Of a stretch of DNA of 64,000 nt, positions 1 through 9,266 are shown one piece after another. Origin of the DNA: Armatimonadota bacterium (lineage in GTDB: Bacteria; Armatimonadota; JADLDR01); contig JADLDR010000141.1 of assembly GCA_020846535.1 (NCBI GenBank), positions 18,938 to 82,937 on the forward strand, written 5' to 3'. Numbering within the stretch: the stretch's first letter is position 1; each line of letters begins with the position of its first letter. The notes under the pieces were generated by a model. The model saw nothing but the letters and a program-made list of their open reading frames with translations. It had not been told where the DNA came from and ran no database searches. A program made the translations under genes and the position numbers.

Positions 1-1879
1 GGGGAGCCTTATGTGCATTTCCCCTCGGCTCAGGCGCTCTTGCAGGCCGCGTTTCGGTCGCTTTCATCTCAGCCGATACAACGCCTTGCTTGCGCTCGGA
101 AACCAGCTCGGTCAGTTGCGCAACCGGCTTTTCCGGTAGTTCGGATACCGGCCCGGCCTGATTCGGTGATGACTGCGCTTCGGGAAATCGGGCCGCTACC
201 TGCGAGACAGCCTCACTTTCTGTCCGCTCAGTGAAAGCCGCTTTGGCAGGCGGAACGGTTCGCACGGCTGCCGCCTGCGGTTCGGGAAGGCGCATCTCCA
301 ACTTGCCGGATATTGCATCCGGCGCGCCCTGCGCCTCGCGAATCTGACCGGGATCCATGATGGTCTCTCGCCCTGATTCGGCTACGGCTGGCCCTGCTTC
401 AACGACAGGCATTCCCACCCTTTCCATCTCAACCTGCCCGCTTTGCATCAAGCGGCTTGCGCCAACCGATTCCTGCGGCGGATCGCCTGCCGAAACAGGG
501 CGGGTTTCCGCCTGCGGCACCGGAGCGATATCGGCTTCCGGAGCCACCGAAATCATCGGGCTGTAGGCCGGCTTCAGGCTTTCCTGGCCGGACGCAGACG
601 CGATCTCGACTTTCATCTCTCTCAAGACCTGCACATCGGGCATAGCGATGGCATCGCCACGCTCGCCCTCGCCAGCCTGCCGGATGCCGGGCTCGATGCT
701 GACAGCTTCCGCTACAGGCTTTTGCCGGGGCGCAGCGATTTCGCCTGCCTCGGCAGGAGCCGTCTGAGGCGGAACATCCGCGCCCTGACTCTGAGCTATC
801 CCATGGCGGCTATCAGTGAAAGAGATCGGCTGAGGGACAGGCTCGGTCTTCGGCGCGTTGTCAGAGGTCGCCGCTGGCTGCCATCGGGCCGCAACGCCTT
901 CAGGCGGCGTGACATAAACGGCCTTTACTGCCGGCGCAGGTTCTTCCGGCAGTTTGCCAGACTGTGTTCTGACGGGGGCGGCCTTGCCTGGCGCAGTTTC
1001 CCCCTGTTCGGGCGATTGCGTCCGGGAAGGAGCGATACTCTCTGCCCTTACTTCCTTACTCGCCGGAAGGAAAGGGATTCGATCATTTGCCGGAGGCAGA
1101 GAATCCTGCACAGACAATACAGGCTGAGCATCCGCCTCTGCCGGGGGCAGCGCCCGGAACTGAGCCGGGGCCGCATCCAGGGAAACACCCTCTTCCACGC
1201 TCCTTGTCTCGACAGGCATAGCTGCCGCCTGCCAGATTTCCGAGGACACAAAGGCGACTACCATCACCTCCGGCAATATCTCCTTCGCTGCCTTTGCCGG
1301 ATCGGGCCGTTTCATCTCGTCTGCGACAGGCTCGGCGGAGGACTCCCCGGCGGTTTCATCAACCCTGTCGGGATCCGTTTTCCTAACCACGGGTTCGCTG
1401 TCAGCCGGATCGATGACAGGCAGGCGGGCTGCAACCGTCTCTTCCGCCGGTTCCAAGCTCATCCCGGAGATGACAGCCTCAGCGATGGGCGCAGCCTCTT
1501 CGGCTCGCGCCTCGTTCGTTAAAGGAGCCGCCTCTTGCATCGCTTCAGGCGTCTCTTCCGTTATCGGCGGAAATGCCTGCCGGATCGTTTCAGTCGCTTC
1601 CTCCGGCGAAAGGCTGGCACCGGGATCAGGGTCGCCCTGAGCCGCCACAGGCAGACCGATGCCTTCGACAGGCAGGAGGACTTTCACCTGTCTTTCCGGC
1701 AAAAGGGGGATCGTCCCAGGCCATGAGCCTGTTTCCGCCGCTTTGCCGGGCAGCGCCATCCCTTCTTTCCCCAGGGTATCCTGATAGAGTTTCAGGAAGT
1801 CCCCGCTGGCGGGCCGGGGAACCGCGCCTACCGGCTCTGCAGAGAAAGCCATCGTTTCTATGGGAAACATGATTTCCAT
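1..1879 (-). CDS. fliK: FliK-like flagellar hook-length control protein (partial, N-terminal part)
   Basis: The minus strand reads open from an ATG at 1879 (or 1870) to the window edge, at least 626 codons with no stop. An AAGGAGG ribosome site lies 9 bases upstream. The protein is low in complexity and rich in Pro, Ala, Glu and Val, with many short PV/EA segments and no hydrophobic stretch, as expected for the disordered ruler part of FliK. The conserved FliK C-terminal domain would lie beyond the left edge and is not seen. It is the last gene visible in the flagellar operon, downstream of motE, where fliK is common. The FliK call rests on position and composition, not on a motif; any disordered flagellar protein could fit. 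Confidence 0.6.
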   Translation of the reverse strand, partial: MEIMFPIETMAFSAEPVGAVPRPASGDFLKLYQDTLGKEGMALPGKAAETGSWPGTIPLLPERQVKVLLPVEGIGLPVAAQGDPDPGASLSPEEATETIRQAFPPITEETPEAMQEAAPLTNEARAEEAAPIAEAVISGMSLEPAEETVAARLPVIDPADSEPVVRKTDPDRVDETAGESSAEPVADEMKRPDPAKAAKEILPEVMVVAFVSSEIWQAAAMPVETRSVEEGVSLDAAPAQFRALPPAEADAQPVLSVQDSLPPANDRIPFLPASKEVRAESIAPSRTQSPEQGETAPGKAAPVRTQSGKLPEEPAPAVKAVYVTPPEGVAARWQPAATSDNAPKTEPVPQPISFTDSRHGIAQSQGADVPPQTAPAEAGEIAAPRQKPVAEAVSIEPGIRQAGEGERGDAIAMPDVQVLREMKVEIASASGQESLKPAYSPMISVAPEADIAPVPQAETRPVSAGDPPQESVGASRLMQSGQVEMERVGMPVVEAGPAVAESGRETIMDPGQIREAQGAPDAISGKLEMRLPEPQAAAVRTVPPAKAAFTERTESEAVSQVAARFPEAQSSPNQAGPVSELPEKPVAQLTELVSERKQGVVSAEMKATETRPARAPEPRGNAHKAP

Positions 1880-2045
1880 ATCATTTCACCTCCTTACCAG
1901 AGGAATGGTTTCCAATCCGATTATCGGCAGAAGAGGGCCGAATATTTAGCGCACATTAGAGACCGCCTCGCAGGAATGTAGTGGCGAGCGTAGCTGTCCG
2001 CTTTATGCGTTTACGGGCGCGTCCAGGCGGATCGTCTGGAGAGGA

Positions 2046-2594
2046 TCATTGCCGGGAGAGCATCCGCGTCAGGCGGGCAGCCCGGTCTGAGGGGAGTTGG
2101 GGAAGGATGCCGCCGACCTGCTTTTCCTTCATTTTCACCAGGAGGGCAGCCACCTCGGTATCGTTCATGCGGGCAAAGATTTTGGAGGCGTCTTCCGGGG
2201 CCATCTTGTCATAGATACGGACCAGGCGGGCCAGGGGATCGGGCTTGGTGGCCTCTTCCGCGCCGGCGGGTTCCGCTTTGCTCATCCGGATTCTCTGCTG
2301 GGCGACTTCCTGCTCGCGCCGCACCAGGTCGGCCTCGCGATCCTCCAGGGCTTTGCGGTCCTTGTCCAGTTTGCCTTTTTCGCCCTGGAGCGGATCGGCG
2401 GCCTCGGAGGGCTTGCCGGGGAGGGCGGCGGTTTTCGGAGCCGGGCGGTAAAGTTTCAGGATGGTCAGGGCCTTTGCCATGACCGGCGATTTGGCGGCCA
2501 GGCGGTCTACCTTGACGATCCTGAAAAACATCAGGGCATAGGCGGCCCCGAGGAGGATGCCGAGAAAGAGGACGACGAAAACCAGGCGTTTCAT
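2046..2594 (-). CDS. motE: MotE-like flagellar/motility chaperone with MgtE_N-type C-terminus
   Basis: 182 residues. An N-terminal membrane anchor (about residues 3-24) is followed by a charged coiled coil (about 75-115) and a C-terminal MgtE_N-like helical repeat that includes YDKMAPEDASKIFARM and a run ending LPSDRAARLTRML. This is the architecture of MotE, which stabilises the stator protein MotC in some bacteria. The ATG overlaps the fliJ stop by 4 bases (ATGA), so the two are translationally coupled. No motA/motB-type stator gene is in the window. The family is secure; the stator-chaperone role is carried over from better-studied relatives. Confidence 0.8.
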   Translation of the reverse strand: MKRLVFVVLFLGILLGAAYALMFFRIVKVDRLAAKSPVMAKALTILKLYRPAPKTAALPGKPSEAADPLQGEKGKLDKDRKALEDREADLVRREQEVAQQRIRMSKAEPAGAEEATKPDPLARLVRIYDKMAPEDASKIFARMNDTEVAALLVKMKEKQVGGILPQLPSDRAARLTRMLSRQ

Positions 2595-3055
2595 AGGGCC
2601 GGTGTTTCGGCGCTGCCACCGCCTCGGTAGCGTATGGTGGCGATCTCATCGAGAAAGTTTTGTTCTACTTTTTGTATGAAACTTAGATATTCCAGGCGTT
2701 CGTGTTCTTTCATCTTGTCCATGACCTTCCGATTCTTGAGGGCTTCGACAAAAGACTTACGCTTTTCTTCGGTCGCCTCGGCCAACGCCCTCACCCGCTC
2801 CGTCTGGACGGCGATCACCGATTCCAGGGCCTCCCGATAGTGTTCATAGGCAGACACGGCCCGGATATCGAGGATGCCTTGATGCACTCCGCTCAGGGTG
2901 TCCAGCGATTCACGGTGGTAGCGGCGCATTTCCTCCAGCCGTTCCTCGGCTTCGCGCTGCGCGGATAGGGCTTCGGCAAACCGCTCCTGGGCAAGCCGCT
3001 CCTGAATCTCCCGAAATTCCAGGACCTGCTCGAAGCGGAAGCGGAATTTACGCAT
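2591..3055 (-). CDS. fliJ: Flagellar export protein FliJ
   Basis: 154 residues, almost wholly charged coiled coil. It begins [19 protein letters not shown], the usual FliJ N-terminus (F-x-F/L-x-x-V-L-x-x-R/K). FliJ is the stalk-like component of the flagellar export gate, binding the FliI hexamer and FlhA. The start overlaps fliI by 8 bases and the stop overlaps motE by 4, so this is a tightly coupled operon segment. Size and position between fliI and motE agree with the call. Confidence 0.88.
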   Translation of the reverse strand: MRKFRFRFEQVLEFREIQERLAQERFAEALSAQREAEERLEEMRRYHRESLDTLSGVHQGILDIRAVSAYEHYREALESVIAVQTERVRALAEATEEKRKSFVEALKNRKVMDKMKEHERLEYLSFIQKVEQNFLDEIATIRYRGGGSAETPAL

Positions 3056-4412
3056 CGGCGAACAGCCCTTCCAGACAGCCTACCGTTTCTTCGTACCGGC
3101 TGCGCTCCTCCACATCCTGGCAGAGAAAGGCCCTGACCGCTTCGATCCTCTCCCGCGCATAATCGATGCGGGGATTGCTGCCTGCCACATAAGCCCCGAT
3201 GTTGATCAGGTCTTCCGCCTCGTTGTAGGCGGCAAGAACGCTCCTCAGGCGGCCCACCGCCTCGCGGTGTTCGGGCAAAGTCACTTCCGGCATAACGCGG
3301 GAAACGCTGTTCAAGATATCGATGGCCGGATAATGGTTCCGGGAGGCAAGATCGCGGGAAAGGACGATATGCCCGTCCAGAATGCCTCGGGCGGCGTCGG
3401 CTATCGGCTCGTTCATATCGTCGCCGTCCACCAGAACGGTATAGAGGCCGGTAATCGTCCCCTTTTCGGAGGTTCCGGCCCGCTCCAGGAGGCGGGGCAG
3501 AAGGGCGAAAACCGAAGGGGTGAAGCCCCTGGTGGTCGGCGGCTCCCCGATTGCCAGCCCTATTTCCCGCTGGGCCATCGCAAAGCGCGTCACGGAATCC
3601 ATCATCAGCATCACGTCCTGCCCCTGGTCGCGGAAATACTCGGCGACAGCGGTCGCCACGAATGCGGCCTTCAGGCGCACCAGGGCGGGCTGGTCGGAGG
3701 TCGCGACCACCACCACGGAACGCTTCATGCCCTCTTCGCCCAGGTCGCGCTCGATGAAGTCGCGCACCTCCCGCCCGCGTTCTCCGGTCAGGGCGATGAC
3801 GTTCACATCGGCCCGGGTGTTACGGGCGATCATCCCTAAAATGGTGCTTTTTCCCACGCCGGAGCCTGCGAAAATGCCCATCCGCTGCCCCTTTCCGCAG
3901 GTCAAAAGCCCGTCGATAGCCCGGATGCCGAGTTGAAGCGGCTCGTGGATGCGCTGGCGCTTCAGCGAGTGGGGCGGGACGGCATTGATGGGATAATAGC
4001 CTTCCGCGATGATTTCCGGCCCGTCGTCCATCGGGCGGCCCAGACCGTCGAAGATGCGGCCCAAAAGATTGCGGCCCACCGGCACGGAAAGGGCGTGCCC
4101 GGTCGCCACGACTTCGCTGCCGGGCTTGATCCCATCCATCTCCCCTAGGGGCATCAGCAGCACTTTATTGTCACGGAATCCGACCACCTCCGCATCCATC
4201 GGCGGGCGCGTCCGGTTGTAGTGGATCAGGCACCGCTCCCCGATCTGCGCGGGCGGCCCCAGAGATTCGATCACCAGGCCGATCACCTGACTGACCTTCC
4301 CGTTGACGCTGACGGCATCGAGCCTCCTGAGCGCCTGAAAATGCCTCTCCAGGTTCAGGCCGCCGGACGATTTCGGGATGATGGGAAACTGGATTTTATG
4401 GGCGTTTTTCAC
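3048..4412 (-). CDS. fliI: Flagellum-specific ATP synthase FliI
   Basis: 454 residues, full length. Walker A (GSGVGKST, about residues 183-190), Walker B ([12 protein letters not shown]), the [10 protein letters not shown] segment and the [12 protein letters not shown] loop are all those of F1-beta-like type III export ATPases. It drives export of flagellar axial proteins together with FliH and FliJ. The start codon is GTG with only a weak ribosome site. About 80 bases separate it from fliH, unlike the overlaps elsewhere in the operon, and that gap holds a dispersed hairpin repeat. Confidence 0.95.
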   Translation of the reverse strand: MKNAHKIQFPIIPKSSGGLNLERHFQALRRLDAVSVNGKVSQVIGLVIESLGPPAQIGERCLIHYNRTRPPMDAEVVGFRDNKVLLMPLGEMDGIKPGSEVVATGHALSVPVGRNLLGRIFDGLGRPMDDGPEIIAEGYYPINAVPPHSLKRQRIHEPLQLGIRAIDGLLTCGKGQRMGIFAGSGVGKSTILGMIARNTRADVNVIALTGERGREVRDFIERDLGEEGMKRSVVVVATSDQPALVRLKAAFVATAVAEYFRDQGQDVMLMMDSVTRFAMAQREIGLAIGEPPTTRGFTPSVFALLPRLLERAGTSEKGTITGLYTVLVDGDDMNEPIADAARGILDGHIVLSRDLASRNHYPAIDILNSVSRVMPEVTLPEHREAVGRLRSVLAAYNEAEDLINIGAYVAGSNPRIDYARERIEAVRAFLCQDVEERSRYEETVGCLEGLFADA

Positions 4413-4435
4413 GATAGCTCACAGCAATACGGGAG

Positions 4436-4463
4436 CCGTAGGGGCAGACCTGTGTGTCTGCCC
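4436..4463. repeat. Dispersed hairpin repeat (CCGTAGGGGC family) inside the fliH-fliI gap
   Basis: The imperfect inverted repeat CCGTAGGGGCAGAC...GTCTGCCC sits in the roughly 80-base gap between fliH and fliI. It shares the CCGTAGGGGC outer arm with copies at 25544-25622 and the hairpin form of 54412-54438, but its core word differs (CAGAC/GTCTG in place of CGAAC/GTTCG). In the operon transcript it would form a stem-loop between two co-transcribed genes. Confidence 0.7.
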
Positions 4464-4496
4464 TGTTCTTCAATTCGGAGGTGCTGATTCAGCCCC

Positions 4497-5258
4497 TTAC
4501 GCCTCCAGAAGCGTCCTTTCGATCTGCTCCAGTTGGGTTTCCAGGCGGGCATCGATGTTGCCGGAGTCGGTTTCGACCAGACAGCCTCCGGGGCCGATAC
4601 GCTGGTCATCCAGGATCTCCAGGTGTTCGATGCCGTCCAGAAGGGCGATGATCTGCTCGCGGCGCTCCTTGACATGGGAGAGGTCGGCGATATTGACCCG
4701 GACGCGGATGCGCTCCTTGTTGGTGACGCGGCGAAGGGCATGCCCGACCACCCCCATCACCAGCTCGGGATTGGCGGCGGATTCGTCGCGCAGCACCTTG
4801 CGAGCGATTTCCAGCACCAGGCGGATGACTTCCGGCTCCGTCTCCGCCAGGATGCGCTCCCGTTCGGACAGGATGCTCCCGATGAAAGCCTCGATATCGG
4901 AACGCAGGGAGGACAGGTAGGCTTCCTGGGCGCTCTCGCACCGGTCGGCGGCCTCCCGGTAGCCCTGATCGGAACCGGCGCGGTAGCCTTCCTGAAGGCC
5001 CTCCTCGCGGGCGGTCCGGCGGATGGATTCGGCCTCCTGGCGGATTTCCTCCATAATCCGGGCTTCCAACTCCTGGCGCATGAGGATGCGCTCCTCTTCC
5101 AGGGCTTTGGCGATCTGGAGCGAGCTGGCGGATTCGGCTCCATCCATGCCCCCCGGCACGGCCTCTGTGGCGAGGACGCGCACATCGCCCAGAACGTCCG
5201 TCAGGCGAGCGTAGCGCGGCTGCTGGCCTGCTTTGATGACTTTAGACAACAATTTCAT
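4497..5258 (-). CDS. fliH: Flagellar assembly protein FliH
   Basis: 253 residues. A variable N-terminus starting MKLLSKVIKAGQ is followed by a long Glu/Arg/Gln helix (about 50-110) and a C-terminal FliH/V-ATPase-E-like domain with ILAETEPEVIRLVLEIARKV and DQRIGPGGCLVETDSG. FliH is the peripheral stator of the export ATPase and regulates FliI. The ATG overlaps the end of fliG by 17 bases. Confidence 0.9.
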   Translation of the reverse strand: MKLLSKVIKAGQQPRYARLTDVLGDVRVLATEAVPGGMDGAESASSLQIAKALEEERILMRQELEARIMEEIRQEAESIRRTAREEGLQEGYRAGSDQGYREAADRCESAQEAYLSSLRSDIEAFIGSILSERERILAETEPEVIRLVLEIARKVLRDESAANPELVMGVVGHALRRVTNKERIRVRVNIADLSHVKERREQIIALLDGIEHLEILDDQRIGPGGCLVETDSGNIDARLETQLEQIERTLLEA

Positions 5259-6252
5259 CGCCTCCGCCGCGGGCGATCACGATCTCGCCCGCCTCTTCCA
5301 GCTTGCGGATGATATTGACGATCCGCTGCTGGGCCTCTTCCACGTTCCGCAAGCGCACCGGCCCGGTGAACTCCATTTCTTCTTTGAGCATGGTGGCGGC
5401 CCGTTCGGACATATTGCGGAATATCTTGTCCTGCACGGTCTCCCCGACACCCTTGAGCGCCAGGCCGAGTTCCTTGTTATCGACCTCGCGAAGCAACTGC
5501 TGGATCTCGCGGTCGCCCAGGAGAACGATATCCTCGAAGACGAACATGAGCTTTTTGACCTCTTCGGCCAGTTCCGGATTGTTCTCGCTCAGGCTTTCCA
5601 GGATCGTTTTCTCTGTACTCCGGTCGACCCAGTTCAGGACTTCCACCAGCGATTTCACGCCGCCCGCCTGGGACAGGTCCTGGGAGATCACCGAAGAGAG
5701 CCTTCTTTCCAGAACCCGCTCTACCTCACGGATGACCTCCGGCGGGGTTCTGTCCATGATAGCGATTCGGCGGGCGACCTCGGCCCGCAGTTCGTGCGGC
5801 AGGCCGGACAGCACCTGGGCCGCCTGGTTGGAAGAGAGATAGGCCAACACCAGGGCGATGGTCTGCGGGTGCTCGTCCTGGATAAAGCTGAGCAGTTGGC
5901 TGGGATCGGTCTTTTTCATGAAGTCGAAGGGCAAGACCTGCAAGGTCTGGACAACCCGGTTCAGGATTTCGGAAGCTTTGGTCGAGCCGAAGGCTTTCTC
6001 GAGAGACTGGCGGGCATACTCGATGCCGCCCTGGGAGATGAACTCCTGGGCGATGCAGAGTTCCCGGAACTCGCCGACCACCTCTTCTCGCACATCCGGT
6101 GACACCCGATCCAGACGTGCGACCTCCAGAGTCAGTTGCTCCACCTCGTCTTCCTGAAGGTGCTGGAGTACCTTGCCGGAGACATCCGGCCCCAGGGTCA
6201 CCAGCAGCACCGCCGCCTTTTGTTTGTTGGGGATGCCTACCTGTCTTGCCAT
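5242..6252 (-). CDS. fliG: Flagellar motor switch protein FliG
   Basis: 336 residues, the usual FliG length. It starts MARQVGIPNKQKAAVLLVTLGPDVSGKVLQHL and contains the middle EHPQTIALVLAYL motif and the C-terminal region with MFVFEDIVLLGDREIQQLLREV, where the torque-generating charged residues lie. FliG is the rotor ring protein linking the MS ring (FliF) to the stators. It begins 2 bases after the fliF stop and overlaps fliH. Confidence 0.96.
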   Translation of the reverse strand: MARQVGIPNKQKAAVLLVTLGPDVSGKVLQHLQEDEVEQLTLEVARLDRVSPDVREEVVGEFRELCIAQEFISQGGIEYARQSLEKAFGSTKASEILNRVVQTLQVLPFDFMKKTDPSQLLSFIQDEHPQTIALVLAYLSSNQAAQVLSGLPHELRAEVARRIAIMDRTPPEVIREVERVLERRLSSVISQDLSQAGGVKSLVEVLNWVDRSTEKTILESLSENNPELAEEVKKLMFVFEDIVLLGDREIQQLLREVDNKELGLALKGVGETVQDKIFRNMSERAATMLKEEMEFTGPVRLRNVEEAQQRIVNIIRKLEEAGEIVIARGGGDEIVV

Positions 6253-6254
6253 AA

Positions 6255-7943
6255 TTATCTCTTCTCCTCAGCCAGCCAGCCCTTCAGCAGGAGAGCCACC
6301 ATTTCAGGCTTCTGGCTTGCCAGGTCCGCGATCTCGCGCAGGTCGGAATCTTCCTTCAGGGCGATTTCGGTATGGTCTTTGTTCTTATCCTCAAGCTGCG
6401 CCGTCGCCTGCTGCATCAGGGCTTCGAGGGACACCGGCTCTGCGGGCAGGGCCATCTGTTCGGCTGCCAGATCTTCCAGGGGCCTGCGGCGGGTCATCCG
6501 CCAGAGGGCGAAGGCGAAGACCAGCACCAGAACGGTCGGGACGGCTTTCGCCAGCATGTCCTGAATCTGCTGCCACCTTTCCTGCTTGGCGAGATCGAGG
6601 TTCCGCTGCTTCTCCGCATCCCGGTTGAAGGGAATGGCGGCTACCGTGACATTGGTCGCCTCCGTGCCGGTCGCCAGGGTGACGAACTTGTTCACGGTGG
6701 CGATCAGGTCGCGGTTGATCTCCTTCTGGCCCGAATCGACTAGAACCGCCACCGACAGCTTTTCGAGGTTGCCGGGGGCCGTGACCTTTTTCTCGACCGT
6801 ATAGGAAGTGTTATAGTTGACGATCTCATCGCTGCGTTTCTGCGTCGAATTGCCGCCGGTCGCCTGCGGGTAGGAGGGGGTTGCCATAGAACCGGCTACA
6901 TTGGATGCGGTTCCGGGGATGCCGCCTTCGATCCCTCCCTGCCCTTTGAAGTTTTCCTCTGTGGTCTGCTGGCTTTCGACCACACCGTGGTCGGTTCCAG
7001 CTACGGGCTGGTAAGTTTTCTTTTCCGTCTCCTGACGGTCGAAGTCGAGGTCGGCGGAAACCTGCACCTGGGCGTTGCCTTCTCCCAGAACTCGATCCAG
7101 GGTGCGCTGGATCTTGCCGGACATCTCCTTTTCGTAAGTGCGCCGGGCTTCCAGTTGGGTCATGGCGGAAGCGGTCAGGCCGCCGCTCTCACCCGCCTCG
7201 GAGCCGTCATAAAGAGTTTCCCACTGGGAATCGGTGATGCGGATATTTTCGCCCTTCAGTCCCTCCACGCTGTGGGAGATGAAATAAACGGCGGAGCGCA
7301 CGTCCTGCCTGGAGATTTCCTGACCGGGCTTGAGGGTGAGCATCACCGCCGCCTTCGCGTCCTCTTCCTTATCGGTATAAAGGCTCGGTTTGGGCTGGGT
7401 GATCATTACGGAGGCGCGGCGGACGCCCTCGATCTGTTCCAGGGTGCGGCTGATCTGGCCCTCCAGAGCACGCTTATACTGGATATCCTGCATCTTCTCG
7501 GACATGCCCAGAGCGGGCTTATCGAGGGCCTCCATGCCGATGACGCCCTTTTTGCTAGGCAGCCCTTCCCCTGCCAGCCGAAGGCGGGTTTCGTCTACCT
7601 TCTGGGAGGCGACGCGGATCGCCTGGCCGCCCCGGTCGAGTTTGTAGGGAACGCCCATTTCGTCCAGTCGGTTGATAATCTGAGAGGCGTCTTCGGAGTC
7701 GAGGTTGCTGTAAAGAGGGGCCATTTCGGGGGAACGACCAAAGGAGGCGAAGGCCCCCAGCATCGCCACCAGCATGACGGCGATGCCTGCCGTGATCGCC
7801 CGGTTCTGGCCGGACAGTCCGCCCCAGAATTGCAGGATTTGCTCCCGCGTACGGTTGAGAAATTCGCCCATAGCTCCAATCTCATCGCGCGAAACGAGCC
7901 ATCCCTGGTCTTCCGGCGTCTTTTCGGTTGTTTCAGGGCGCAT
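6255..7943 (-). CDS. fliF: Flagellar MS-ring protein FliF
   Basis: 562 residues from the upstream ATG. N-terminal membrane segment (about 49-68), YscJ/FliF ring-building domain (APLYSNLDSEDASQIINRLDEMGVPY), second FliF domain, then a C-terminal membrane helix (TVLVLVFAFALWRM) and the cytoplasmic FliG-binding tail ending LLLKGWLAEE. A more family-like start is the ATG at 7871 (MGEFLNRTREQ), which has GGAG just upstream; the first 24 residues may not be translated. FliF forms the membrane platform of the basal body. Confidence 0.95.
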   Translation of the reverse strand: MRPETTEKTPEDQGWLVSRDEIGAMGEFLNRTREQILQFWGGLSGQNRAITAGIAVMLVAMLGAFASFGRSPEMAPLYSNLDSEDASQIINRLDEMGVPYKLDRGGQAIRVASQKVDETRLRLAGEGLPSKKGVIGMEALDKPALGMSEKMQDIQYKRALEGQISRTLEQIEGVRRASVMITQPKPSLYTDKEEDAKAAVMLTLKPGQEISRQDVRSAVYFISHSVEGLKGENIRITDSQWETLYDGSEAGESGGLTASAMTQLEARRTYEKEMSGKIQRTLDRVLGEGNAQVQVSADLDFDRQETEKKTYQPVAGTDHGVVESQQTTEENFKGQGGIEGGIPGTASNVAGSMATPSYPQATGGNSTQKRSDEIVNYNTSYTVEKKVTAPGNLEKLSVAVLVDSGQKEINRDLIATVNKFVTLATGTEATNVTVAAIPFNRDAEKQRNLDLAKQERWQQIQDMLAKAVPTVLVLVFAFALWRMTRRRPLEDLAAEQMALPAEPVSLEALMQQATAQLEDKNKDHTEIALKEDSDLREIADLASQKPEMVALLLKGWLAEEKR

Positions 7944-7990
7944 CCTGCGCCCGGGGATATGTCCTATCTCCTGAGGAAGCGGTTATGCCA

Positions 7991-8323
7991 TTACACCTGC
8001 ATCCGCATGATTTCCTGAACGGCATCCACTACCTTGTTGCGAACCTGAAGAGTAAGCTGCATAGCAAGACTGGCTTCCTCCAGAGCCATCATGACCTGGT
8101 GAATCTCCTGCACCTCACCGGTGGCGTATGCCTGCTGCATCGCCTGGCCGCGCTTCTGGAGCGCATCCACTTCGCCCAGGGCGTTTCCCAGTACTTCCGC
8201 AAAGGAAGGGACGGAGGACTCGGTTTCCGGCGAGGGGGAGGGGTCGGGCGCTGGGGCGAACGGGCCGAGGCCGGGCACATTCAGGGCCATTACCAGAGGC
8301 GCGTCCGGGCCTTCGATACGCAT
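7991..8323 (-). CDS. fliE: Flagellar hook-basal body protein FliE
   Basis: 110 residues. The N-terminal half is Pro-rich. The C-terminal half has the FliE signature: SFAEVLGNALGEVDALQ, GEVQEIHQVMMALEEASLA and VRNKVVDAVQEIMRMQV. FliE is the adaptor between the MS ring and the rod. It lies 11 bases after flgC. Confidence 0.93.
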   Translation of the reverse strand: MRIEGPDAPLVMALNVPGLGPFAPAPDPSPSPETESSVPSFAEVLGNALGEVDALQKRGQAMQQAYATGEVQEIHQVMMALEEASLAMQLTLQVRNKVVDAVQEIMRMQV

Positions 8324-8334
8324 GGCTTACTCTC

Positions 8335-8769
8335 CTATTTCCCGATTTCCAGGGACTTCATCGCCATCGTCTTGGCGGCGTTCACGGCGGCGATATTGGC
8401 TTCATAGGCGCGGGTGGCGGAAATCATGTCCACCATTTCGGTCACCACATTCACGTTCGGATAGGTGACATAGCCTTTGGCGTCCGCATCCGGGTGGCCC
8501 GGTTCGTAGACCCTGCGCATTTCGTTTACCGTATCGTCCACCGTTCGCAGCACGCGCACTCCGGCCCCGGCAAGGACGTCCTCGGAACGGAGGGTCGGCC
8601 CGGCGGAGGCTTCGCGGGAAGCCAGGACAGCCAGCTGGCGGACAAACGGCCCGCCGTCCGGTGTGCGCGTTGTGTTGGCGTTCGCCAGATTGCCGGCGAT
8701 CACATCGAGCCGGGCGCGTTCCGCCGTCAGGCCGGAGGCGCTGACTCGCATCGAAGAAAAAAGGCTCAT
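8335..8769 (-). CDS. flgC: Flagellar proximal rod protein FlgC
   Basis: 144 residues. The N-terminal rod-family motif is present (VSASGLTAERARLDVIAGNLANANT), as is the C-terminal motif (YPNVNVVTEMVDMISATRAYEANI...AKTMAMKSLEIGK). It is a normal full-length FlgC, a secreted component of the proximal rod. Gene order flgB-flgC-fliE is the usual one. Confidence 0.95.
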   Translation of the reverse strand: MSLFSSMRVSASGLTAERARLDVIAGNLANANTTRTPDGGPFVRQLAVLASREASAGPTLRSEDVLAGAGVRVLRTVDDTVNEMRRVYEPGHPDADAKGYVTYPNVNVVTEMVDMISATRAYEANIAAVNAAKTMAMKSLEIGK

Positions 8770-8816
8770 GGCATTCCTTTACGGGGTGTCAAATGGTCTT
8801 CAAGAGAGGCCAAGCG

Positions 8817-8840
8817 CCTGCGGTTGGGCGCAACCGCAGG
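8817..8840. repeat. Perfect 9-bp stem-loop between flgB and flgC
   Basis: CCTGCGGTT, a 6-base loop GGGCGC, then AACCGCAGG: a perfect 9-bp stem in the 76-base flgB-flgC gap. No U-run follows, so it is not a standard terminator. It may be an mRNA processing or stability element within the operon. Confidence 0.6.
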
Positions 8841-8845
8841 TATTT

Positions 8846-9259
8846 CTAACGGCCTTCCCGGATAACGGTTCGGAGGGAATTGTAGCGGCCCGATACCATC
8901 TGGGCCAGGGATTGGAAGCGGATCTCGTTTTCGGCGAGGTAAGTCATTTCGACATCCACGTCCACGCTGCTGCCGTCCAGTCGGATCGACAGCCCGCTGT
9001 CCTGGGAGACGGTCGGGGTGACTTCAGAGGGGGACCGAGGGCCGATGGGAAGATGCCTGGGGTTCGGGTCGGAGTCCGGGACGGCTTTTCGTTCCAGGGC
9101 CGCCCGGAAAGCTTCCTCGAAATGCACCTCTTTGCGCTTGTAGCCGGGAACGTTGGCATTCGCCAGGTTGTCGGCGATCACCTGCTGCCGTAAAGAGGCG
9201 ACATCCATCCCACGCTTGAGGGCGAGGAAGCTGTCGGTATCGAACAGCTTATCCAGCAT
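8846..9259 (-). CDS. flgB: Flagellar rod protein FlgB
   Basis: 137 residues from the ATG at 9259, which has AGGGAG just upstream. A longer reading from 9349 would run into the preceding gene and is not favoured. It begins MLDKLFDTDSFLALKRGMDVAS, then the rod motif RQQVIADNLANANVPGYKRKEVHFEEAF, and ends with the QMVSGRYNSLRTVIREGR helix. It is the proximal rod subunit, 7 bases after the PHP phosphatase stop and clearly in the same transcript. Confidence 0.94.
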   Translation of the reverse strand: MLDKLFDTDSFLALKRGMDVASLRQQVIADNLANANVPGYKRKEVHFEEAFRAALERKAVPDSDPNPRHLPIGPRSPSEVTPTVSQDSGLSIRLDGSSVDVDVEMTYLAENEIRFQSLAQMVSGRYNSLRTVIREGR

Positions 9260-9266
9260 GATCTCC

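Noticed and set aside
443..1522. Long plus-strand reading frame of 359 codons
   Set aside because: It is the shadow of the minus-strand fliK-like gene: Arg/Leu/Ser-rich, no motif, no ribosome site.
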